Assembly: GCA_965222995.1 (NCBI GenBank)
Contig: OZ244977.1
Span: 434,001-498,000, forward strand
Direction of reading: 5' to 3'
From: SB11 sp965222995
Lineage (GTDB): Bacteria > Bacteroidota > Bacteroidia > UBA8524
DNA length: 64,000 bases
Both the position numbers and the translations under genes were made by a program. Within the stretch, counting starts at the first letter, position 1, and each line of letters opens with the position of its first letter. Below the pieces are notes generated by a model. That model was not told the DNA's origin and ran no database searches. It saw nothing but the letters and a program-made list of their open reading frames with translations. Of the stretch, positions 8,355 to 16,960 are shown in pieces.

Positions 8355-9809
8355 ATGGTTAAACAAGAACAACTTTTTGTATTGATACAATCGCTTAGTA
8401 GAAATGAGAAACGCTACTTTAAAGTGTTTTGTGGTAAAGAAAAAGGGGCTGCCAATTACTTAAAGTTGTTTGATACTATTGATAAGCAAGAAAGCTATAA
8501 TGAAGCTGCTATAAAAAAAAAGTTTAAGGGGGAAACCTTTACTAAACAGCTTCATGTAACTAAAAATTACCTGCACAAACTAATTCTAAAATCGCTTAGA
8601 GATTTCCATACAGGTATTTCTAAAAATGCTGAATTGAAAGACTTACTACGCAATGTGGAGATACTATTTAACAAAGAATTGTATCAGCTAAGTATAAATG
8701 AGTTAAGGCGTGCAGAACAAATAGCTATTGATTTTGAATTGAACTATGGATTAGCAGAAGTATACGAATGGAAACGCAGATTAGAGCAACAAGCTCGCCC
8801 CCATAACTATGCTGATTTTGAACAATTATTGACTTTGCAAAACGAAGCATTAAACCAGTTAATCAAAACCAATCATTATTGGCAACTTACTACTAATCTT
8901 ACTTCAAAACTTACCTCAAGGCAACCGCTAGAAAGTGAGTATATGTATTTGTTGGGTAACCCTGAAAATGCAAAAACATTAGAAGAAACGGTACTCCATT
9001 ACAATTCTTTATACTTTAAAAGTATTACCCAAAATAATATTGAGGGAGCGAAAGCAACATTATTAAAGTTGGTAGAGCTATTAGAACAAGACCCTAAGCG
9101 ATTACGCCATAGTATGAGTTTGTATGCCTCATCAGTCAATAATCTTATTAGTTATTTGGTGTACACCAAAGCACATGAACAAGCTTTGGGGTATATAAGC
9201 AGAGCTAAGAATATATATGCACAATGGAAATTGGTTAGCGAGAACAAAACCATTTTAAAACAAGTATTGCGTACTTACAATATAGAACTGGAAATATATA
9301 GAGACAATAAAAACTATAAGACAAACAAAGAATACATTGAAAGTATAGACCAATTTATTGCGGCTAACGAGAATAAGATGCCCAGCGAGTATAAACTCTC
9401 TACCTCATTTCAACTGGCATCAATACATTTTGTGCTGAAAAACTACAGCCGTTCTATGCACTGGATAAATGTAATACTAAACAATAAGTTTAAAGGACAG
9501 CGGCAAGATATTTTAGTACAAGCCCGATTACTTAACCTTATGGTACATTTAGAGCAACAAAATATGTTTGTATTACGCCACTTTGTTGAGAGTACTAAAC
9601 GTTTTATAAATAAACTGGGAGAGATAGCCGAGTATCAAAAAATATTGTTGCGATTTTTCTCTAAAATTGGGCAAGCTTACCCTTATGAGTATAAAGAGTT
9701 GTACCAAGAATTATATAAGCAGTTGTTTCCTGAAAAAGGTGAATCACCCTTATCACAATCGGCAATGGATTTTATTGATTACAAAACTTGGATAGGAGAG
9801 AAGCTTTGA
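8355..9809 (+). CDS. Unrecognised helical-repeat protein (484 aa)
   Basis: I cannot name a family. The protein has no signal peptide or membrane helix and is almost wholly helical. The N-terminal ~90 residues, which include LSRNEKRYFKVFC, resemble a small basic helical domain. From about residue 100 on, paired helices in the style of TPR or HEAT-like repeats run to the C-terminus. Similar long cytoplasmic proteins are common in Bacteroidota. An A9 tract at 8513-8521 encodes the lysines of AIKKKFKG. Immediately downstream lie heptamer and palindromic repeats (9815-10040). Confidence 0.8.
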   Translation: MVKQEQLFVLIQSLSRNEKRYFKVFCGKEKGAANYLKLFDTIDKQESYNEAAIKKKFKGETFTKQLHVTKNYLHKLILKSLRDFHTGISKNAELKDLLRNVEILFNKELYQLSINELRRAEQIAIDFELNYGLAEVYEWKRRLEQQARPHNYADFEQLLTLQNEALNQLIKTNHYWQLTTNLTSKLTSRQPLESEYMYLLGNPENAKTLEETVLHYNSLYFKSITQNNIEGAKATLLKLVELLEQDPKRLRHSMSLYASSVNNLISYLVYTKAHEQALGYISRAKNIYAQWKLVSENKTILKQVLRTYNIELEIYRDNKNYKTNKEYIESIDQFIAANENKMPSEYKLSTSFQLASIHFVLKNYSRSMHWINVILNNKFKGQRQDILVQARLLNLMVHLEQQNMFVLRHFVESTKRFINKLGEIAEYQKILLRFFSKIGQAYPYEYKELYQELYKQLFPEKGESPLSQSAMDFIDYKTWIGEKL

Positions 9810-9814
9810 CCTTA

Positions 9815-9842
9815 AGATGTCAGATGTATGATGTCGGATGTC
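9815..9842. repeat. Heptamer tandem repeat, four copies of NGATGTN
   Basis: Four consecutive 7-base units can be read: AGATGTC, AGATGTA, TGATGTC and GGATGTC. The same unit, also in four copies, occurs inside valS at 18258-18285. It directly follows the stop of the 484-aa gene and leads into other repeat sequence. It resembles the short tandemly repeated heptamers known from some other bacteria. Confidence 0.75.
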
Positions 9843-9895
9843 TGTAGTGTTTCTGTAGTCATTCTGAACTCGATACAGATCTGTCGGTGTGGGCT

Positions 9896-10040
9896 GTCAT
9901 GCCGAGCGAAGCGAGGCATCTTTGTAACGGTGAATGAAGGGGTTGATATTGCGATTAAAGATTTTATCTCCCGATAAATATCGGGATTCGGAATGACAAG
10001 TAGGGATGTCATACTGAGCGGAGTCGAAGGAGCGTGGTGG
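9896..10040. repeat. Dispersed palindromic intergenic repeats
   Basis: This stretch between the 484-aa gene and truB holds GTCATGCCGAGCGAAGCGAG (9896-9915), a hairpin TCCCGATA/TATCGGGA (9969-9986) and GTCATACTGAGCGGAGTCGA (10008-10027). The GTCAT..TGAGCG..GTCGAAG type is a familiar Bacteroidota intergenic repeat and appears again in variant form at 16057-16088. It lies between convergent genes, so it could also help end transcription. Confidence 0.6.
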
Positions 10041-10055
10041 TAGTCATGTTGAAAT

Positions 10056-10787
10056 TTATTCAGTATTTGTGTGAGGGTTGGAAAGCTGTTTTTGCACTTT
10101 CTCAACAAACTCAATCACCTCTTTTGCATCTTTCAGCAGAAACTCTCCAATACGCGTGCGGCAAAGGTTAGAAAGGTAAGCTCCACTATTAAGGGCTTTA
10201 CCTATATCAAAGGCTAAACTGCGTATATACGTACCTTTACTGCACACTACTCTAAAATGTACATTGGGCATCTCAATACCTGTAATTTCAAATTCCTTTA
10301 TTTCTACTTGGCGGGTTTTCAATTCTAAATTCTTACCCTCTCTGGCTGCTTTATAAGAGCGTTTCCCGCCTACTTTAATGGCAGAATAGGCAGGAGGCAT
10401 TTGTTCTATTACTCCTGTATAGTTTTGGGCAGCCTCTTGTATCATTTCTATGCTAATATGGTCGGTGGGAAACTCTTGGTCTATTTCCGTTTCCATATCG
10501 TAAGAGGGGCGGGTAGCACCTAAAGTTATTGTGCCTGTATATTCCTTTTCTTGTGCCTGAAACTCGTCAATACGTTTAGTAAACTTTCCTGTACAAATAA
10601 TTACTAATCCGGTTGCTAAAGGGTCTAGCGTACCCGCATGTCCTACTTTTTTAGCTTTGGTGGCATAGCGTAGTTTGTTCACCACATCAAAAGATGTCCA
10701 CTCTTTAGGCTTGTTAATCAGTAATACTTTACCCTCGTTAAATTCTTGGGTAACCGGATGTATAGAAAGGTCTTTTTTCTGATTCAA
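10056..10787 (-). CDS. truB: tRNA pseudouridine(55) synthase TruB
   Basis: TruB converts U55 of the tRNA T-loop to pseudouridine. The 243-residue protein has GKVLLINKPKEWTSFDVV near the start and the catalytic-Asp motif HAGTLDPLATGL near residue 50. YSAIKVGGKRSYKAAREG and CSKGTYIRSLAFDIG follow. It has no obvious C-terminal PUA extension. It is the last gene of ftsX-DUF3098-uppP-truB, 9 bases after uppP. Its last codons run close to the intergenic repeats, so the C-terminal tail (after about residue 230) may be variable. Confidence 0.95.
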   Translation of the reverse strand: MNQKKDLSIHPVTQEFNEGKVLLINKPKEWTSFDVVNKLRYATKAKKVGHAGTLDPLATGLVIICTGKFTKRIDEFQAQEKEYTGTITLGATRPSYDMETEIDQEFPTDHISIEMIQEAAQNYTGVIEQMPPAYSAIKVGGKRSYKAAREGKNLELKTRQVEIKEFEITGIEMPNVHFRVVCSKGTYIRSLAFDIGKALNSGAYLSNLCRTRIGEFLLKDAKEVIEFVEKVQKQLSNPHTNTE

Positions 10788-10796
10788 GAAAGAAAA

Positions 10797-11597
10797 TTAA
10801 ACAATACTCAACTCAATCCCTAAAAAGTAAAGAATAAGGATGGCTGCACCCACAATTATACGGTAGTAGCCAAATACTTTAAATCCGTTTTTAGTAAGAA
10901 AGGTAATGAATGATTTTATGGCAATTGCGGCAACTATAAAGGCTATTACATTACCAAAAGCAAATAGCGATATATTATGGCTGCTAAACTCAATGGTGCC
11001 TTCTTTATAGTGGTCGTAAAGGGTTTTGCAAGTGGCGCCAAACATGGTAGGCACAGCTAAGAAAAAAGAAAATTCTGCCGCTTGCTTTTTATTTAGCCCT
11101 TGTTGTAAACCTCCAATAATAGTTGCAGCCGAGCGAGACGTACCCGGTATCATAGCTATTATTTGGAAGAAACCAATAATTATTGAGTTCTTATAGGTGA
11201 TAGTTTTATCAGGGGCCTCTTCGCTATTTTTAAATATTTTGTCTACAAACAAAAAGAAAATACCACCTAGTAACAGCATTACTGCAACCACAATAACATT
11301 TTCTAAAAGACTGTCAATAAAATCAGAAAGTAAAAGCCCAAAAACCACGGCAGGTATAAAGGCTACAAAAAGTTTGTAATAAAAATCTAGTGATTGGAAA
11401 AAGCGCTTAAAGTACAGAAATACTACCGAAAGTATGGCCCCAAACTGGATACCTACGGTAAATAGCTTTACAAAATCATCGTCGGCAATGCCCATTATTG
11501 ACGATGCAATAATCATGTGCCCTGTAGAAGATACTGGCAAAAACTCGGTGATACCCTCTACAACAGCAAGGATAAACGCCTGTAAATAATCCATCAA
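10797..11597 (-). CDS. uppP: Undecaprenyl-diphosphate phosphatase UppP (BacA)
   Basis: UppP recycles undecaprenyl diphosphate to the monophosphate lipid carrier for peptidoglycan and other wall polymers. This 266-residue membrane protein has the two family signatures, EGITEFLPVSSTGH near residue 15 and PGTSRSAATI near residue 150, with about eight hydrophobic helices. It starts one base from the DUF3098 gene stop, in the operon that also carries ftsX and truB. Confidence 0.95.
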   Translation of the reverse strand: MMDYLQAFILAVVEGITEFLPVSSTGHMIIASSIMGIADDDFVKLFTVGIQFGAILSVVFLYFKRFFQSLDFYYKLFVAFIPAVVFGLLLSDFIDSLLENVIVVAVMLLLGGIFFLFVDKIFKNSEEAPDKTITYKNSIIIGFFQIIAMIPGTSRSAATIIGGLQQGLNKKQAAEFSFFLAVPTMFGATCKTLYDHYKEGTIEFSSHNISLFAFGNVIAFIVAAIAIKSFITFLTKNGFKVFGYYRIIVGAAILILYFLGIELSIV

Positions 11598-11876
11598 TTA
11601 GTTTTTGGTATCTTCTTTAGGCTTTTTAAAAATAGCAAAAACTTCAATTACAAATCCTGCTAACACTACAATAGGGGCAAGGGTTATACGACGGAATGAA
11701 AATATATCACCATCGTCAGGACCATACATTAGTGCAAAGCCTATAATTAAAACTACCACACCAATTATCATTAGCATATAGTTTTCTCTGCCAAAAGCAA
11801 ACTCTTGAGGGAAGTTTGAAGAATCTTCTTTCCCTTTTTTTACCGGGGCAGTTTTTCTTGTAGGTTTATTAGCCAT
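11598..11876 (-). CDS. DUF3098 small membrane protein
   Basis: A 92-residue protein with a basic N-terminal tail, the segment FAFGRENYMLMIIGV that marks DUF3098, and two transmembrane helices (about 33-50 and 65-83). The family is restricted to Bacteroidota and almost always sits between ftsX and uppP, as here. That suggests an envelope or division-linked role, but none has been shown. Confidence 0.88.
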   Translation of the reverse strand: MANKPTRKTAPVKKGKEDSSNFPQEFAFGRENYMLMIIGVVVLIIGFALMYGPDDGDIFSFRRITLAPIVVLAGFVIEVFAIFKKPKEDTKN

Positions 11877-11896
11877 TATTTATACTGTTCTAAATT

Positions 11897-12754
11897 TTAA
11901 TACAATCTATCAACTTGCATACGCAAGTATTTGCGGGTAACAAATGTACTGCTTATTAGTGTGAGCAAAAAAGAAAAAACTACCAATGCACCTCCAATCA
12001 TAGCATATTCAAGCCATGTAAGGTAGGTAGCCAATTCTTCTTGGTATATGTAGAACCCATATATCACAACACCTAATAATAATAGTGATACCAGCGTACC
12101 GTAAAAACCATGCACGATAGATTTTGATATAAACGGGCGCATTATAAAACCATCGGTAGCACCTACCAACTGCATAGTTTTTATAGAAAAACGTTGGGCA
12201 AACAAGCCTAGCTTAATAGTACCATTAATTAAGGTTATAGATACTAAAAGAAAAATAATGCAGAGGGCTAAAAGTATGCCCCCAATTTTATTTACGTTCT
12301 CGTTTATCTTATCTAAAAGGTTGGCTTTATATACTATATCTCTAACACTGGTAAATTCTAGCAACGAAGATTTTACTTCCAGCAAATTAGCTTCCGAGGC
12401 ATAGTCAGACTTAAAGTAAATACGCAGCTCGCCACCCAAAGGGTAGTAGCCAATGGTGCCAACAAAATCTTTCCCAATTTCATCAGAAAAGTTTTTGTTT
12501 ACGGCTTCTTTATCAAGATATTCTATGCTTTTAATTTTTTCGTTTCCTTCTACCAGTTGTTTCACCTTTTGCACTTCACTATCATCAGCATCAGGTTTAA
12601 ACATTACAGTCATTTCTACATTTTCTAGCAATGCAATAGACTGTTTTCGGGCGGTAAACAATACAACCAATAGCAAACCCAACATAAAAAGCACCATAGA
12701 AATACTTATAACCGTAGGAATTGCAGATGTTGCGCTTTGTTTCTTTTTACCCAT
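11897..12754 (-). CDS. ftsX: Cell division protein FtsX (permease-like)
   Basis: FtsX is the membrane partner of the ATPase FtsE and regulates wall hydrolases at the septum. The 285-residue protein has a TM helix at about 15-35, an extracytoplasmic domain (40-150) with VTVMFKPDADDSE-like strands, and three C-terminal TM helices. The sequence KTMQLVGATDGFIMRPF, typical of FtsX, lies between them. No ftsE is in the neighbourhood. A TATTTTCG element at 12776-12783 precedes it, and it heads the operon through truB. Confidence 0.93.
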   Translation of the reverse strand: MGKKKQSATSAIPTVISISMVLFMLGLLLVVLFTARKQSIALLENVEMTVMFKPDADDSEVQKVKQLVEGNEKIKSIEYLDKEAVNKNFSDEIGKDFVGTIGYYPLGGELRIYFKSDYASEANLLEVKSSLLEFTSVRDIVYKANLLDKINENVNKIGGILLALCIIFLLVSITLINGTIKLGLFAQRFSIKTMQLVGATDGFIMRPFISKSIVHGFYGTLVSLLLLGVVIYGFYIYQEELATYLTWLEYAMIGGALVVFSFLLTLISSTFVTRKYLRMQVDRLY

Positions 12755-12775
12755 TTAAACTAGTAAGTGTATTTG

Positions 12776-12783
12776 CGAAAATA
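12776..12783 (-). promoter_or_regulatory. -7-like promoter element for ftsX
   Basis: Minus-strand TATTTTCG differs from TAnnTTTG at one position and lies about 21 bases before the ftsX ATG. An identical octamer faces the other way at 12854, giving a divergent ftsX/leuS promoter region. Confidence 0.4.
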
Positions 12784-12853
12784 ACATATAATACCTGCTA
12801 AGCAAAAAACAGTAACCCACACTAGGTTACATAGTCTTAAGGCGTTTTTTATG

Positions 12854-12861
12854 TATTTTCG
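12854..12861 (+). promoter_or_regulatory. -7-like promoter element for leuS
   Basis: TATTTTCG, a one-base variant of TAnnTTTG, lies 72 bases before the leuS ATG. That would leave a leader of roughly 65 bases. Confidence 0.4.
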
Positions 12862-12933
12862 CACCCTTATTATAAACCCTAATGGCAGATAGGGTTCAAA
12901 AGTTTAAACTAGTTCAGAAAGAACACCAAGTTA

Positions 12934-15912
12934 ATGAGCAGCTACAATCCGCAAGAAATAGAAAAGAAATGGCAGCAGCATTGGAAAGATAACAATGCTT
13001 ATAGAGTGGAAAACAAAAGCGATAAGCCTAAATATTATGTGCTGGATATGTTTCCATATCCTTCAGGTGCCGGCTTACACGTAGGGCATCCGCTGGGTTA
13101 TATTGCCAGTGATATTGTAACACGCTATAAACGCCATAAAGGATTTAATGTGCTACACCCCATGGGGTTTGATGCCTTTGGTTTACCTGCCGAGCAATAT
13201 GCCATACAAACCGGACAACACCCTGCCATTACTACAGTACAAAATATTAAACGCTATAAAGAGCAACTTAATAACTTAGGGTTTAGTTATGATTGGGACA
13301 GGGAAGTACAAACTTGCGACCCCGATTACTACAAATGGACACAATGGATTTTTTGCCGATTGTTTGAAAGTTGGTACGATAAAACAGCAAATAAAGCAAA
13401 ACCATTAAGCGAACTTATAGCTGTTTTTGAGAAAGAAGGGAACGCCAATGTAAATGCTCATTCTGATGAAACAGAAACCTTTAATGCTGATGAGTGGAAA
13501 GCTAAAAGTGAAGAAGATCAGCAAAAAACACTATTAAGCTACCGCCTTGCATACCTTGCTAATAGTATGGTGAATTGGTGTCCTGAATTGGGAACTGTAT
13601 TAGCCAACGAAGAAGTAAAAGACGGTTTGAGTGAACGTGGCGGTTACCCTGTATTTAAGGTAAATATGCGCCAGTGGTTTTTGCGTATCACTGCTTATGC
13701 CGACCGATTATTAAACGATTTAGATACGATTGACTGGACAGATGCGCTAAAAGAACAACAACGTAACTGGATAGGTAGAAGTGAGGGGGCAAGTATTAAC
13801 TTTAAGTTAGACGGACACGACGATATAATAGAAGTATTCTCTACCCGACCTGATACCATTTTTGGGGCTACTTTTATGGTGTTAGCCCCAGAACATGAGT
13901 TGGTGGAAAAAATTACTACTACAGAGCAAAAGGAAGAAATTGAGAAGTATATAGAGTATGCCGGCAAACGTAGCGAGCGCGACCGTATGAGTGAGGTAAA
14001 AACTATTACGGGTTGCTTTACGGGAGCGTATGCTGTAAATGAATTTACAGGCGAAAAAATTCCAGTTTGGATTGCTGACTATGTATTGGCAGGCTATGGA
14101 ACTGGAGCTGTAATGGCTGTACCTGCCCACGATACCCGTGATTATGCTTTTGCTAAGCACTTTGGTTTGCCCATTGTACAGGTGGTTACCGATGAGAAAA
14201 ATACGGTTAGTGTTGATGAAGAAGCCTACGCAGAAAACCAAAGCGGGGTATTAATTAACTCTGATTTTCTTAATGGAATGAGCGTTCCAAATGCTAAGAA
14301 GGCAATTATTGCCAAGTTGGAAGAGTTAGGAACAGGGAAAGGGAAAATAAACTACCGCTTGCGTGATGCGGGCTTTAGTCGACAACGTTATTGGGGAGAA
14401 CCTTTCCCTATAGTGTATCGTAACGGCTTGCCTTATTTGGTAGATGAAAGTGAATTGCCAGTTACTCTACCTGAAGTAGAATCGTACAAGCCAACAGGTG
14501 ATGGCAACTCTCCATTGGCTGCAATGGAAGATTGGGTAAATACCCCCAACGGTCAACGTGAAACCAACACTATGCCGGGCTGGGCAGGCAGTAGTTGGTA
14601 TTTCTTGCGTTATATGGATAACAAAAATGCTAATGAGTTAGTGAGCGACGAAGCCGCTAACTACTGGGGTAATGTTGACTTATACTTGGGAGGTAGCGAA
14701 CATGCCACAGGACATTTACTATACGTACGTTTTTGGACAAAGTTCTTGTACGATTTAGGTAAAATACCTGTAAACGAACCCGCCAAGAAATTGATTAACC
14801 AAGGGATGATACAAGGGGTGAGTAATTTTGTTTACCCAGTTCATTTCTTTTATAAAGCAACTAAAGAATTTGATACTCCAGACAAAGAAGTAGAAGTTCT
14901 CAATTATCTGACATCAATTTTATCAAATGTCTTTGTTTCAAAGAGCTTTTATGATAGATATAAAAAAGGCGAGGGGTTAAAGAGTATTATTGAAGAACAT
15001 ATACAAACTTCTTTAAATGAAGTAAAAGGCTATGGTTTTGAAATAAACTGGGATATATCTAAAATTATTTCAGCCCATGTTGATATTAACCTTGTTGAGG
15101 AGGTGGTTGTAAATCAAAAATTTGTTCTTGACATTGAAAAGTTTCAAGATTGGAGAGAATGGTCTCGACCTCTTAAATTTATTTGTGAACCCGATGGTGA
15201 GTATTTGTGTGGTTGGGAAGTAGAAAAAATGTCCAAATCCAAGTGGAATGTAGTAAACCCTGATATTATGATTGAGAAATACGGGGCAGACACTTTACGC
15301 TTGTACGAGATGTTTTTGGGTCCCTTAGACCAAAGCAAACCTTGGAATACTAATGGTATTGAGGGAGTATATCGTTTCTTGGGTAAGCTATGGCGTTTGT
15401 TTTTTAATGCCAATGAGCAGTTTGAAGTTAGTGATGCTGACCCTACACAAGATGAACTAAAATCATTGCATAAAGCTATAAAGAAAACTACGGAAGACAT
15501 TGAGAACTTCTCGTTCAATACCAATGTAAGTGCTTTTATGATAGCTGTAAATGAGCTTTCGCAACTTAAATGTAATAAACGTGCTATACTGGAACCTTTG
15601 TTAATTTGCTTGTCTCCTTATGCCCCTCATATTGCCGAAGAACTTTGGGAGAAATGTGGGCATGGTAAGGAAGGTATATTAGACCAATCGTTCCCGAAAC
15701 ATAATGAAGCGTATTTAGTAGAAAATACATTCAACTACCCTGTTTCCATTAACGGAAAAATGAGGGTACAAATAGAGTTTCCATTAGATGATGAGCAAGC
15801 GACCATTCAAGAAGGAGTTTTAGCCAATGAAACTGTACAAAAATGGATGGATGGCAAGTCTCTAAAGAAATTTATTCTTGTAAAAGGACGAATTATAAAT
15901 GTGGTGATTTAG
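12934..15912 (+). CDS. leuS: Leucyl-tRNA synthetase
   Basis: LeuS charges tRNA-Leu. The class I signatures are HVGH at residues 49-52 and KMSKS at 765-769. An editing domain lies between them (GTGAVMAVPAHDTRDYAFA, about residue 390), and an anticodon-binding domain plus a C-terminal domain end the protein. At 992 residues it is longer than the ~920-950 I would expect in this phylum. About 80 residues separate SNFVY (630-634) from HVDINLVE (715-722), where I expect about 22. This expansion lies in the leucine-specific region just before KMSKS. The frame is intact throughout, and both catalytic motifs are kept, so the enzyme is probably active. Confidence 0.95.
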   Translation: MSSYNPQEIEKKWQQHWKDNNAYRVENKSDKPKYYVLDMFPYPSGAGLHVGHPLGYIASDIVTRYKRHKGFNVLHPMGFDAFGLPAEQYAIQTGQHPAITTVQNIKRYKEQLNNLGFSYDWDREVQTCDPDYYKWTQWIFCRLFESWYDKTANKAKPLSELIAVFEKEGNANVNAHSDETETFNADEWKAKSEEDQQKTLLSYRLAYLANSMVNWCPELGTVLANEEVKDGLSERGGYPVFKVNMRQWFLRITAYADRLLNDLDTIDWTDALKEQQRNWIGRSEGASINFKLDGHDDIIEVFSTRPDTIFGATFMVLAPEHELVEKITTTEQKEEIEKYIEYAGKRSERDRMSEVKTITGCFTGAYAVNEFTGEKIPVWIADYVLAGYGTGAVMAVPAHDTRDYAFAKHFGLPIVQVVTDEKNTVSVDEEAYAENQSGVLINSDFLNGMSVPNAKKAIIAKLEELGTGKGKINYRLRDAGFSRQRYWGEPFPIVYRNGLPYLVDESELPVTLPEVESYKPTGDGNSPLAAMEDWVNTPNGQRETNTMPGWAGSSWYFLRYMDNKNANELVSDEAANYWGNVDLYLGGSEHATGHLLYVRFWTKFLYDLGKIPVNEPAKKLINQGMIQGVSNFVYPVHFFYKATKEFDTPDKEVEVLNYLTSILSNVFVSKSFYDRYKKGEGLKSIIEEHIQTSLNEVKGYGFEINWDISKIISAHVDINLVEEVVVNQKFVLDIEKFQDWREWSRPLKFICEPDGEYLCGWEVEKMSKSKWNVVNPDIMIEKYGADTLRLYEMFLGPLDQSKPWNTNGIEGVYRFLGKLWRLFFNANEQFEVSDADPTQDELKSLHKAIKKTTEDIENFSFNTNVSAFMIAVNELSQLKCNKRAILEPLLICLSPYAPHIAEELWEKCGHGKEGILDQSFPKHNEAYLVENTFNYPVSINGKMRVQIEFPLDDEQATIQEGVLANETVQKWMDGKSLKKFILVKGRIINVVI

Positions 15913-15923
15913 TTGTTCATTTT

Positions 15924-16088
15924 CGTCATTGCGAGGTCTTCCGAAGCAATCTTTTTCAAGTTTTCTGTTTACAGTTTCAAGTTTTGTCATTGCGAAGAGG
16001 AACTACGAAGCAATCTAAAAGATTACTTCACTGCGTTCGTAATGACGGATAAGGCTGTCATCCTGAGCCTGTAGAAGGAGTGTGACGG
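15924..16088. repeat. Cluster of GTCATTGCGA..GAAGCAATCT palindromic repeats
   Basis: The 256-bp gap after leuS holds two direct copies of the type CGTCATTGCGAGG...CGAAGCAATCT (15924-15952 and 15986-16016). An inverted copy, AGATTACTTC...GTAATGACG (16019-16047), and a GTCATCCTGAGCC..GTAGAAG copy (16057-16076 onward) follow. The second and third can fold back on each other. The same family recurs at 50534-50622. No coding capacity is apparent in this gap. Confidence 0.75.
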
Positions 16089-16168
16089 GAAGTAGATGAG
16101 CTATTGTTTTTTTCTTCGCACAGATACTGAATCAAGCTCAGTATCACTATTAGCCGCACAGAGTTATA

Positions 16169-16948
16169 CTAATCAATAACTTCCTCTTCTCCTTTAACAT
16201 CCAAATTGTAAAAAATACCTACTTGTACCCCTATTGATGCTAAGCGGTAAGTATAATCTCCAGTAGTTGCAGGCAGCAACGGTATATTTATTAATGGCTG
16301 AGTAAAAAAGCCCAAGTAGTTACTATGCTTGTAATCGGCTCTAAAACCTGCATGGGCAGTAATATTTACAGGTAAAGAGTTTAAGTAAGTGTTGGAAAGG
16401 TTGAAGGCTCGTTCTCCATTTAAGGTAAATCCTTTTAAACGCACAGCTACACGGTCTTGCAATAACACATTTATTGAGGCTCCGTAAGTTCCGTAAAACT
16501 CCCAATGTTTAGACTTTTTACCAAGTCTTAATTTATTATTAAATAATGCCACAGCATCTAAATAGTCAAACACATAATGCATATCAGCAACAGGTTCAGG
16601 CAGGGTAGCTATTGTTTGGTCTATTCTTTCTAAATCAGGATGTAAAATAGTTCTGAATGTTAGGTTCTCAGCTCTTCTTATAAATCCGGTATTGGTATAA
16701 GTAATGCCTGTTTGCAGTTTCAGGTTTTTTCCAAGCTGTTTCTCAAAGTGAGCAGAAATAGCAAAACCGGTTCTGTTGTGCTGCATATTGCTTAGTGAAT
16801 CATTTTCTAAACGATTGTTTGTTGAGAATGCATGAACAGTATATTGGGGCTGAAAACTGATTGATATATATTTATATTTATACTTAGTCTGCGCCGATAC
16901 AGTATCCGCAATAAATAATGATAGAAGTACAACAATATACCTTTTCAT
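16169..16948 (-). CDS. Secreted or outer-membrane beta-barrel-like protein
   Basis: This 259-residue protein has a signal peptide ending near VSAQ (residue 20), followed by alternating polar/hydrophobic strands such as KLQTGITYTNTGFI and VNITAHAGFRADY. It ends in a strand-rich tail (ASIGVQVGIFYNLDV) with a few extra acidic residues. This is typical of Bacteroidota outer-membrane beta-barrel or porin-family proteins. No specific family or substrate is recognised. It lies 12 bases downstream of valS and is probably co-transcribed with it. Confidence 0.65.
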   Translation of the reverse strand: MKRYIVVLLSLFIADTVSAQTKYKYKYISISFQPQYTVHAFSTNNRLENDSLSNMQHNRTGFAISAHFEKQLGKNLKLQTGITYTNTGFIRRAENLTFRTILHPDLERIDQTIATLPEPVADMHYVFDYLDAVALFNNKLRLGKKSKHWEFYGTYGASINVLLQDRVAVRLKGFTLNGERAFNLSNTYLNSLPVNITAHAGFRADYKHSNYLGFFTQPLINIPLLPATTGDYTYRLASIGVQVGIFYNLDVKGEEEVID

Positions 16949-16960
16949 AGTGCTTGTTTT

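Noticed and set aside
9812..10114. Minus-strand frame over the repeats next to truB
   Set aside because: It is made from the dispersed repeats and overlaps the truB 3' end in another frame.
13882..14241. Long antisense frame inside leuS, and similar ones in secA, clpX, radC and lpdA
   Set aside because: They lie opposite strongly conserved genes and have low-complexity or unlikely composition with no recognisable domains, so they are by-products of coding bias.
14821..15075. An intein or mobile insertion in leuS
   Set aside because: No intein splice motifs (N-terminal Cys/Ser block, TxxH, terminal His-Asn) and no flanking repeats were seen; the extra ~58 residues read as ordinary protein within the leucine-specific region.
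15924..16047. CRISPR array
   Set aside because: The repeats are in both orientations, of unequal spacing and too few; they are palindromic intergenic repeats.
15843..16052. Short plus-strand frame across the leuS end and intergenic repeats
   Set aside because: Its sequence is the translated palindromic repeat, of a kind often miscalled as a gene.
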